Origin: Streptomyces sp. M41(2017)
Lineage (GTDB): Bacteria; Actinomycetota; Actinomycetes; Streptomycetales; Streptomycetaceae
Length of the DNA stretch: 64,000 bases
Reading direction: 5' to 3'
NCBI RefSeq assembly: GCF_002078175.1
Contig: NZ_MWFK01000001.1
Coordinates: 496,001-560,000 of the forward strand
The notes under the pieces were generated by a model. The model was given only the letters and a program-made list of their open reading frames with translations, had not been told where the DNA came from and searched no databases. How positions within the stretch are numbered: the stretch's first letter is position 1; every line of letters starts with the position of its first letter. Of this stretch, positions 16,494 through 22,556 are shown piece after piece. A program made the position numbers and the translations under genes.

Positions 16494-16843
16494 GCAGAAC
16501 GACCGTAGACATCGCCCCGAAGGTCCTCGAGGTCCTGGCGCTCCCTGCACTCGACACCCTCAACGAGGACCGCGCCGCCGGCCGCGCCTGCGTGTGGGGC
16601 GGCGAACTCCTCACCATCGAAACCGCGGTCCATCTCGGCGAGCAACTGAGCCCCAACCCGTCCAGCACCTCAGTGATCGGGGAACGCTGGTTCCCCCGCG
16701 CCTGCTCGAGCTGCGTAACTGCCCGCGCTCAACAGGGCATGTTCGCTCACTGCTCCACATGCCCCGACTGCGCCGCCGAGGCCGGCCGCTGCGAGACCGG
16801 CCGCGGCCTGTACCGGCTGATGCGCCAGTGGCGGCACTCGTGA
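16490..16843 (+). CDS. Small Cys-rich hypothetical protein, putative zinc ribbon
   Basis: This 117-residue protein has a helical N-terminal half and a Cys cluster in residues 71-100 (CSSC, then CSTCPDC and a further Cys before ETGRG). The spacing C-x2-C, C-x2-C-x2-C suggests a structural zinc site. The C-terminal RGLYRLMRQWRHS is basic. No family was recognised. The four-base overlaps at both ends show it is part of a tight operon of small accessory proteins of the prophage. Confidence 0.55.
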   Translation: MSRTTVDIAPKVLEVLALPALDTLNEDRAAGRACVWGGELLTIETAVHLGEQLSPNPSSTSVIGERWFPRACSSCVTARAQQGMFAHCSTCPDCAAEAGRCETGRGLYRLMRQWRHS

Positions 16844-16974
16844 AGTGCGGACTCTGCGCTCGCACCATCAGGCCGGACGAGTCCTCGGAGGCCCGCGTGT
16901 GGGTGACCGACTCGTCAGGGGGCATGGCGGGCAGAGCCCACGTCGAATGCCCGCCCGACGACGAGGAGGAGTGA
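16840..16974 (+). CDS. Very small Cys-containing protein
   Basis: A GTG at 16,840 overlaps the previous stop (GTGA), giving 44 residues. It starts MKCGLCARTIRPDESSEARV with a C-x2-C motif, has a later AHVEC, and ends in a highly acidic tail (PPDDEEE). The Cys-x2-Cys...His-x2-Cys arrangement could bind one zinc ion. An in-frame GTG at 16,828 is an alternative start. The product resembles the next gene in layout, so the two may be diverged copies. Confidence 0.5.
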   Translation: MKCGLCARTIRPDESSEARVWVTDSSGGMAGRAHVECPPDDEEE

Positions 16975-16979
16975 CAGCG

Positions 16980-17195
16980 ATGAACTGCGCACGCTGCGAC
17001 CGGCCCATCCTGCCCGGTCAACCGAGCACCACGTTTCCTGTCGACTCTGCGTCCGCCGGCGGCGCCGACGTCACCGTTCACGCCGAGCTGTGCGACATGC
17101 CCGCCCACCAGACGGCACCGGACCTGACCGGATCGCAGATCTACGCGGCACAACTCCGGGCGGCGGCCGCCCGTGTGAGCCGGTACGCACCATGA
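16980..17195 (+). CDS. Small Cys-containing protein, paralogue-like to the preceding gene
   Basis: The 71-residue product starts MNCARCDRPILPGQPSTTF and has HAELCDMPAH further on, the same C-x2-C...His-x3-C layout as the 44-residue protein before it. The C-terminal 25 residues are an Ala/Arg helix. It starts six bases after the previous stop and closes the operon. The role is unknown. Small one-zinc proteins of this kind occur in many actinobacterial mobile elements. Confidence 0.55.
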   Translation: MNCARCDRPILPGQPSTTFPVDSASAGGADVTVHAELCDMPAHQTAPDLTGSQIYAAQLRAAAARVSRYAP

Positions 17196-17277
17196 CTCCC
17201 GCACCCGGCAGCTATCACCGACGTGCCGGGCGTGGGTTCGTTGGCGGCCGCCCTTGCTCCCCCGCCGGGGCGGCCGT

Positions 17278-17514
17278 TCAGCGAAGGAGGTCAGCGATCG
17301 GGACATCGAGCACTCGGGCGATGCGCAGGAGCGTGGAGATCCGCGCGTCCTCGCCGGCCTCGACGCGCTGCAGAGTCCAGCGGGTGATGCCGGCCTCGAG
17401 GTGGAGCCACTCCTGGGTTCTGTTCTGCCGGAGTCGCTCTGTGCGGATGCGGGCGCCGAACTCACGGCGGCGAGCGGCGATCCACTCGTCATCGGTCTCG
17501 GGTCCGTCGTGCAC
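17278..17514 (-). CDS. Short XRE-type HTH regulator
   Basis: A GTG start at 17,514, with CACGGT six bases upstream, gives 78 residues. The reading frame stays open well upstream, but those residues do not look like protein. Residues 18-75 are a complete XRE helix-turn-helix (IRTERLRQNRTQEWLHLEAG, RWTLQRVEAGEDARISTLLR, IARVLDVPIADLL). Its size and place near the element's end suit a phage Cro/CI-like or excision control protein. It converges on the four-gene operon, with 82 bases between the two stop codons. Confidence 0.7.
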   Translation of the reverse strand: MHDGPETDDEWIAARRREFGARIRTERLRQNRTQEWLHLEAGITRWTLQRVEAGEDARISTLLRIARVLDVPIADLLR

Positions 17515-17726
17515 TGAGACACCGTGAGCCAACAAGATCGAAAAGTCTGCCCAAGGTATTGGCCATTGTGTGATCATGCTCAGCATCGGGCACCAGGCGA
17601 TCACTCGAAATGAACTCCGCGTCGACATGGGCGATGTGCACGCCCGACGCGGGCAGAGAGCGGCCGGATGGCGTACGTGTCTCCGCACTATCCAGCCGTT
17701 AGACGCCACGACTTGGTCAAAGCGTC

Positions 17727-17763
17727 CCGCCCCGAGAGCCGTGCGCCCTCGGGGCGGTTTACT
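17727..17763 (+). terminator. Intrinsic terminator hairpin
   Basis: A 10-bp GC stem (17,727-17,736 with 17,748-17,757) has an 11-base loop and is followed by TTTACT. It lies in the gene-free end of the prophage and could stop transcription from the prophage towards the tRNA. Confidence 0.6.
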
Positions 17764-17774
17764 TTGTACGCAGA

Positions 17775-17812
17775 AGGCCCCCCGCCGACAACAGCAGCGG
17801 GGGGCCTCTTCC
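17775..17812. terminator. Bidirectional terminator hairpin
   Basis: An 11-bp perfect stem (17,775-17,785 with 17,797-17,807) is followed by CTTCC on the plus strand. A second hairpin 11 bases upstream makes this a double terminator. Confidence 0.65.
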
Positions 17813-17977
17813 TGTGTAGGCCGGCCTCCCCGCCGGGCGCCACACAGGGCATACGAGAGGCGTGTCTCAGGCACGCGCGGGGAGGCGTTCCTGCCCCTCT
17901 CGTCCGCGCTACTTTACGTGCCGATTGAACATAGTCCAGTCCCTCGTACGGGTGATGATCCGACAGGCTTCGGTGGG

Positions 17978-17999
17978 GATGTGGACTCGATGTGGACTC
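17978..17999. repeat. Tandem 11-mer direct repeat near the tRNA
   Basis: GATGTGGACTC is repeated twice without spacing at 17,978-17,988 and 17,989-17,999, 61 bases from the tRNA 3' end. Short direct repeats at this distance often are integrase or excisionase arm sites. That role is inferred from position. Confidence 0.5.
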
Positions 18000-18009
18000 C
18001 GACAGCAAG

Positions 18010-18042
18010 AGAGGCCCTACCGGGTTTCCCCGGTAGGGCCTC
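18010..18042. terminator. Long perfect hairpin beside the tRNA 3' end
   Basis: A 15-bp perfect inverted repeat (18,010-18,024 with 18,028-18,042) with a 3-base loop lies 18 bases beyond the tRNA-Val 3' end. It may be the terminator of the tRNA transcript, although no T-run follows on either side. Confidence 0.5.
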
Positions 18043-18059
18043 TGACCTGCTAACTATTC

Positions 18060-18134
18060 TGGTGGGCGCGGACGGTTTCGAACCGCCGACATCCGCCTTG
18101 TAAGGGCGGCGCTCTACCCCTGAGCTACGCGCCC
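18060..18134 (-). tRNA. tRNA-Val (anticodon UAC), CCA encoded
   Basis: Read on the minus strand, the gene folds into a full cloverleaf. The acceptor stem is GGGCGCG/CGCGCCC, the D-arm is GCUC/GAGC, and the anticodon stem is CCGCC/GGCGG with loop CUUACAA. The T-arm is GGCGG/CCGUC around UUCGAAA. The anticodon UAC decodes GUA (Val). The discriminator A is followed by an encoded CCA. Its 3' end faces the prophage, so it is the likely integration site. Confidence 0.97.
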
Positions 18135-18179
18135 AGAACGAGTCGACAGCCTACATTGCCGGGGGGCCTGACCCGCAAA

Positions 18180-18243
18180 CCCGTATCCGGGGCACGCGGC
18201 GGAGGTGTTCCGGGCCGGGGGTTATCCCCACCCCGTATCCGGG
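18180..18243. repeat. Repeated 12-bp motif upstream of the lipoprotein gene
   Basis: CCCGTATCCGGG occurs at 18,180-18,191 and 18,232-18,243, 52 bp apart (five helix turns). Each copy is an imperfect dyad. The pair lies 110-180 bases before the lipoprotein gene and could be an operator, although chance repeats in GC-rich DNA are possible. Confidence 0.35.
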
Positions 18244-18356
18244 AGCGGCCCGGATGGGTCCTGGGCGTGGGCCCCCCTACCTTCGAAGTGGCTTCGTGGA
18301 CCGGGTCCGGTCGAGGGTGCGGAGCGACTCGCAGACCGTTTCAGGGGGAGATCACC

Positions 18357-19145
18357 ATGGCTCGTACACCTGCCCGTGCCCGGACCCTTCGTGCCGCCGG
18401 CGTCGGGGGTGTCGTGCTGGCGGTCGTCGCCGTCGCCACCGCGTGCGGCGCGTCCGCCGGGGACGACAAGGACCCCGACCACCGTTCCTTCGGGCTGCAC
18501 GGCCGGACCCTGACCGTCGACTCGGACGACTCCGCGCTCGATCTCGTCGTGTCGGACTCCGCGAAGTCGGACGAGGTCCAGGTCACCCGGTGGTTCCAGG
18601 GCCACGTCACCGTCGGCGGGGACCCGAAGGTGACCTGGGCCATGAAGGGCGACGACCGGCTCGTCCTGCGGATGAAGTGCTCCGGCGTGATCGCCGACTG
18701 CTCCGCCCGCCACCGGATCGTCGTGCCGCGCGGCGTCGCCGTGAAGGTGCGGGACGGGGACGGCGGCGTGAGCGCCCGGGGCTTCGCCGAAGCCCTGACC
18801 ATCCGTACGGCCGACGGATCCGTGCGGGTCAGTGACTCCTCGGGGCCGCTCGACCTGCGCAGCGCCGACGGCTCCATCCAGGCGCTCGGCGTGGACGCCC
18901 GGAACGTGCGCGCCCGTACCGAGGACGGCTCCGTACGGCTCGAACTCGCCTCCGTACCCGATCTGGTGGACTCCCGGACCGCCGACGGCTCCGTGTCGAT
19001 CGTGCTGCCCCACGCCGGCTACCGCGTGACCACGGGCAGCGGTGACGGCTCGGTCCACGTGGACGTGCCGCGTGACGCCTCCAGCACGCACCGTGTCTCG
19101 GCTCACACGGGCGATGGAAAGATCACGGTGCGAACCGCGAACTGA
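18357..19145 (+). CDS. Secreted lipoprotein of the DUF4097 (beta-solenoid adhesin-like) type
   Basis: The ATG follows GGGGGAG and gives 262 residues. A signal peptide ends in the lipobox VATAC near residue 31, so the protein is probably lipid-anchored outside the membrane. The mature part has repeated short strands with the recurring phrase ADGSV/TADGSI/EDGSVRL, six or more times from about residue 140, which is the DUF4097 repeat-strand pattern. Members are thought to form a beta-solenoid. The cargo is unknown. It is the first host gene after the prophage and stands alone. Confidence 0.75.
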   Translation: MARTPARARTLRAAGVGGVVLAVVAVATACGASAGDDKDPDHRSFGLHGRTLTVDSDDSALDLVVSDSAKSDEVQVTRWFQGHVTVGGDPKVTWAMKGDDRLVLRMKCSGVIADCSARHRIVVPRGVAVKVRDGDGGVSARGFAEALTIRTADGSVRVSDSSGPLDLRSADGSIQALGVDARNVRARTEDGSVRLELASVPDLVDSRTADGSVSIVLPHAGYRVTTGSGDGSVHVDVPRDASSTHRVSAHTGDGKITVRTAN

Positions 19146-19198
19146 CCGGCCCGTGTGTTCGTCCCTAACCGGTGGGAGAATGACAGCCGGGTAAGCGG

Positions 19199-20857
19199 AT
19201 GACAGCACGGGAGAGGGATGTGACGGCGACACCTTCGCGGCCGTACTCGCCGTTCGCGCGATCAGCGCGGCCGGCCCACCCCCTTCCCGTCAGGCAGGGC
19301 CCCCCGCCGACAGGGCCGGTGCCCGCGCAGCGCGACCGCGCGGAGGACGCCGGCTCCACGCAGGCGCACCGGTCCGGTGCGCGGCGGTCGGGTACCCAAA
19401 AGCCCGGTGCGCACCAGTCCAGTACGTCCGGTGCGTCCGGTGCGTCGGCGGCCGGGCCCGTATCCAGCCCGCACGGCCCCGTCCCGGCGATCCCCCCTTC
19501 GGAGCCCTCCACGCCCACCACTCGCTCCTCCGGCTCCTTCGCCGCCGCCCGTGACCTGCTCGCCGTCGTCGCCCTCCCCGTGCTCGCCGCACTCGTCCTG
19601 CCCGCGGCCTTCGCCGGGGGCGGTACGCGGCGCTGGTTCGGCGGGCGGGCCGAGGGGCAGCGGGCCGAGGCGCAGGCCGCGAAGGACGCCGCCGCCGCCG
19701 CGTTCTACGAGCTCGACACCGCCCAGCGCGACCTGCGCATCTCGATCGAGACGATCACGGCCGTGGACGACTCCCCGGCCGCCCGGCGCGCGGTCTCCGA
19801 CTTCGAGGCACTGGGGCGGCGCATCGACGAGGCCAGCCAGAAGTACATCACCGCCGTCGACGCCCACGATCTGGACCGCGACGAGCTGGAGGCGTCGGTC
19901 GCCGCCCGGGCCCGTACCGAGCTGACGGCCGCCAAGGACGAGCTGGGCCGGGTGAAGACCGAACTGGACCGGTTCGAGCAGGGACTCGGTCCGCTGCTCG
20001 GCAAGGCCGAGACCCAGCTCGCCCGGCTCGCCCCGGCCGTCGAGCGCGCCCGGCAGTCCCTCCTCGCCGCGTCGAACGCTCTGGACGCGGTACGGCAGTC
20101 GGGGCTCCGGGCCGACGACCTCGCCGCCCGGCTGGCCACGCTCGGCCCCGAGCTGACCAAGCTCAACCAGGGTGCGGGGCAGCACGGTGTGCCGGAGACG
20201 CTGGAGCGTGCCGAGCGGGTCTCCCGGGAGGCCGGGGCGGTACGGGCGGAGGCGGAGCGGCTGCCGGAGCGGGCCGCGGAGATCGACCACCGGCTGGTGT
20301 CGCTGCGGACCCGCGCCCAGTCGCTGACGACCCGGGCCGGGCAGGTGGAACCGGTGCTGAGCGAGCTGCGGCGCCGGTTCTCCGCGGCCTGCTGGCAGGA
20401 CCTCCAGCACGTGCCGGACGCGGCCGAGGAGAACGTACGGCAGGCCGAGGCGAAGCTGAAGGAGGCCAGGGCGGCGCGGGAGGCGCAGCGCTGGCCGGAC
20501 GCGACCGCGCTGCTGGCGACGGTGCGCGCGCTGCTCAACAACACGGACGAGGCCGTTTCGGCGGCGGGTGACCGGCTGCGGCGGCTGAACGCCGTGCAGA
20601 AGGATCCGCAGGCGGAGATCGACCGGACCCGTTTCGCGATCCGGGACGCGCAGCGGCTGGCCATGGCGGGCCGCAGCACTCCCGATCCGCGTCAGGCGCG
20701 CCCGCTGGACGAGTCCGTCGCCCGGCTGGACCGGGCCGTCGCCACGCTGGAGGGGCGTCACCCCGACTACTGGCACTTCCTGACCGAGACGGAGGCCGTG
20801 CGGCAGACGGTGGCCGGGGTCGTCTCCCAGATCCGCGAGGAGCGCGGGGGCGTCTGA
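19199..20857 (+). CDS. Membrane-anchored coiled-coil protein, function unknown
   Basis: The 552-residue product starts at an ATG. A GTG at 19,220 behind CGGGAG is an alternative start. Residues 1-115 are Pro/Ser/Thr/Gly-rich and disordered. One membrane segment follows (DLLAVVALPVLAALVLPAAF), and residues 150-550 are almost entirely Ala/Glu/Arg/Leu coiled coil with heptads. The topology is a single-pass anchor with a large helical rod, probably cytoplasmic or periplasmic. Such proteins occur next to cell-division or secretion genes, but no motif gives a specific role. Confidence 0.6.
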   Translation: MTARERDVTATPSRPYSPFARSARPAHPLPVRQGPPPTGPVPAQRDRAEDAGSTQAHRSGARRSGTQKPGAHQSSTSGASGASAAGPVSSPHGPVPAIPPSEPSTPTTRSSGSFAAARDLLAVVALPVLAALVLPAAFAGGGTRRWFGGRAEGQRAEAQAAKDAAAAAFYELDTAQRDLRISIETITAVDDSPAARRAVSDFEALGRRIDEASQKYITAVDAHDLDRDELEASVAARARTELTAAKDELGRVKTELDRFEQGLGPLLGKAETQLARLAPAVERARQSLLAASNALDAVRQSGLRADDLAARLATLGPELTKLNQGAGQHGVPETLERAERVSREAGAVRAEAERLPERAAEIDHRLVSLRTRAQSLTTRAGQVEPVLSELRRRFSAACWQDLQHVPDAAEENVRQAEAKLKEARAAREAQRWPDATALLATVRALLNNTDEAVSAAGDRLRRLNAVQKDPQAEIDRTRFAIRDAQRLAMAGRSTPDPRQARPLDESVARLDRAVATLEGRHPDYWHFLTETEAVRQTVAGVVSQIREERGGV

Positions 20858-21161
20858 GCAGGCCGGGACCGGTCAGCCCCGGGACACCGAGTCCCGGTCC
20901 GCCGGAAACGGCCGCCGGCGGCTGGTCCCGCCCGTGACTCCGTAGCCTCGGCCCGCCGCGCGCGGGATGCTCCCCGGCCGCCCGCCACGGGACCCCGCAT
21001 CCGCCCTCGGGGGTCCACCCCCCACCCGTCCCTTTACACATTCTCCGCAACTGTGTCGGGTTGGCGAAGAGTTGGGCCGGAGTGCAACCGAGTCCCTTAT
21101 GTCCGAGGTAAGTTGATGTTCAAAGTCGCCGGGGCGACCTCGTGGGCGTCGTTGCGACCGG
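20858..21161. other. Intergenic region, no gene seen
   Basis: This 304-base stretch between convergent genes has strong GC bias. No ORF with Streptomyces codon usage was found. It contains a terminator for the deacetylase gene at 21,125-21,141 and a stretch of lower GC around 21,035-21,130. Confidence 0.6.
21125..21141 (-). terminator. Short terminator after the deacetylase-like gene
   Basis: On the minus strand GTCGCC-CC-GGCGAC is followed by TTTGAAC, 20-40 bases after the stop codon. The stem is only six base pairs, so efficiency is uncertain. Confidence 0.45.
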
Positions 21162-22472
21162 CTACTTCACGACCGTCGACCAGTCCGGCGACTGGGCCGG
21201 GTCGAGGCTGCGCAGGCGCTCCAGGGTCTCCGGCTTCTGCACGTCGAGCCAGTCGGTCAGTTCACGGAAGGACACACAGCGGACGCCCTTCTTCGTGCAC
21301 ACGTTCTTGATGACCTGGTCGATGGACTTCATGTAGATGCCGCCGTTCCAGTCCTCGAAGTGGTTGCCGATGAACAGGGGCGCCCGGCTGCCGTAGTAGA
21401 CCCGGTCGAAACCGGCCATGTACGACTTGACGGTCTCCTGTTCCCACTGCGGGTACTGGGCCGGATCTCCGTCGGTCTCGCCGTCGGACTGGTTGTAGAG
21501 GAAGTTGAAGTCCATGGACAGGCCTTGGTACTTGCCGTTCTCGTAGGGGAGCATCTGGAGCGGGAAGTCCCAGACGCCCTCCTTCTTGGCGGGCCATATC
21601 TGGAAGTCCCCGGCCGAGCTGGCGTCGTAGCGCCAGTCGTACTTCTTCGCCGTGGCCTTCATCGCCTTGAGCAGGTTCTTCTGGCCTTCGAGGCAGGGGG
21701 CACGACCGCCGCTGATGGCCTTCGCCGGGTCGAAGGGGAGGGCCGGCAGATCGCTGTAGCCGGTGTTGGTCTTCCACTTCTCGACGAAGGAGAAGAACTG
21801 GTTGATCTCGCTCTCCCACTCCTCGACGCTCCAGTCCCCGCCGCCCTTGTCGCCGCAGAAGTGGCCGTTGAAGTGGGTGCCGATCTCGTTGCCGGCCTTC
21901 CACGCCTTGCCGAGTTCGGCGAGCGTGGTGCGGATGTGCTCGTCGGTGGGGTAGCTGATCGCCGCCGCGCCCGGGTTGTGCATCGGAGGTTCGTAGAGCG
22001 TCTTCTTGTCCTTGGGCAGCAGGTAGATACCGGTCAGGAAGAACGTCATGTGGGCGTTGTACTGCTCGGCCATCTCCCGGTAGTGGGAGAACAGTTTGTC
22101 GTCGCCCTGGAGGGCGCCGTCCCAGGAGAAGACGACGAACTGGGGCGGCTTCTCACCGGGCTTGAGCGGTACGGCCTTCAACTCGCCCTTCTGCGGGCCC
22201 GTGTAGGACGTGGAGCCGTCGCCGAGGATCTTCGTCTTTCCGTCCCACGCCGGTTCCTTCTTCGCCTTGGCGGCGTCGTCGGAGGCGTGCACCCCGGCGG
22301 AGCCCGCCGGGGTGGTGCTGTCCGTGTTCAGGGCCAGGTAGGTGGCGGTCAGGGACGTGACGACGAGGAACGCCGTCATGGCCGCGAAGCTTTGGCGTGC
22401 CGAGGCGGCGGCAGAAGGCTGTTCGGGCTCCCGGCGTCGGCGCCGGCTGTGCTTCGAGTTCATACGGGGCAC
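21162..22472 (-). CDS. Membrane-anchored polysaccharide-deacetylase-like protein with altered motif 1
   Basis: The product is 436 residues, with a start at GTG 22,472 or ATG 22,463. One membrane segment (residues 30-48) follows a Lys/Arg-rich N terminus, so the rest is outside the membrane. The fold is NodB-like: FSWDGA takes the place of the TFDDG motif, and GTHFNGH gives the metal His pair (His200 and His204). The metal Asp (118) is kept, but the catalytic base position is Trp117. The Trp-rich loops later in the sequence are typical of a conserved actinobacterial subgroup. It lies 84 bases downstream of a penicillin-binding protein gene and probably belongs to the same transcript. Substrate is unknown. 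Confidence 0.65.
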   Translation of the reverse strand: MPRMNSKHSRRRRREPEQPSAAASARQSFAAMTAFLVVTSLTATYLALNTDSTTPAGSAGVHASDDAAKAKKEPAWDGKTKILGDGSTSYTGPQKGELKAVPLKPGEKPPQFVVFSWDGALQGDDKLFSHYREMAEQYNAHMTFFLTGIYLLPKDKKTLYEPPMHNPGAAAISYPTDEHIRTTLAELGKAWKAGNEIGTHFNGHFCGDKGGGDWSVEEWESEINQFFSFVEKWKTNTGYSDLPALPFDPAKAISGGRAPCLEGQKNLLKAMKATAKKYDWRYDASSAGDFQIWPAKKEGVWDFPLQMLPYENGKYQGLSMDFNFLYNQSDGETDGDPAQYPQWEQETVKSYMAGFDRVYYGSRAPLFIGNHFEDWNGGIYMKSIDQVIKNVCTKKGVRCVSFRELTDWLDVQKPETLERLRSLDPAQSPDWSTVVK

Positions 22473-22556
22473 ATTCTGCGAGGGGGGTCTGAGGAAGGGG
22501 ACGCGGCCGGACGGCGGCCGTCGGAGGGGGCCGGTCCGGACGGCCGGCCGACGGGG

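Larger units (their letters stand above)
1..18059. mobile_element. Right-hand part of a siphovirus-type prophage, ending at a tRNA-Val gene
   Basis: Tail, tail-spike, lysin and holin-like genes run in one direction without gaps, as in a phage late operon, from the window edge to a strong terminator near 13,050. Regulatory and accessory genes follow up to about 17,514. The tRNA-Val on the minus strand has its 3' CCA end at 18,060, directly facing the element, which is the usual arrangement for tyrosine-integrase insertion. Capsid, packaging and integrase genes are not in the window. The right boundary is inferred from the tRNA and the change to host genes. Confidence 0.75.
17515..18059. other. 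Gene-free stretch at the right end of the prophage
   Basis: No convincing gene was found in 545 bases. The stretch contains two terminator hairpins, a tandem 11-mer and a long perfect inverted repeat, then the CCA end of tRNA-Val. An open frame here that runs through the tRNA and ends GADGFEPPTSAL is a well-known tRNA readthrough artefact. Confidence 0.7.

Noticed and set aside
18010..18042. The 33-bp inverted repeat as a transposon end
   Set aside because: It is a single short hairpin beside a tRNA, better explained as a terminator or recombination-related element.
17570..18103. An ORF on the plus strand ending GADGFEPPTSAL
   Set aside because: The ending is the translation of the tRNA-Val gene on its opposite strand, a common misannotation in actinobacteria.
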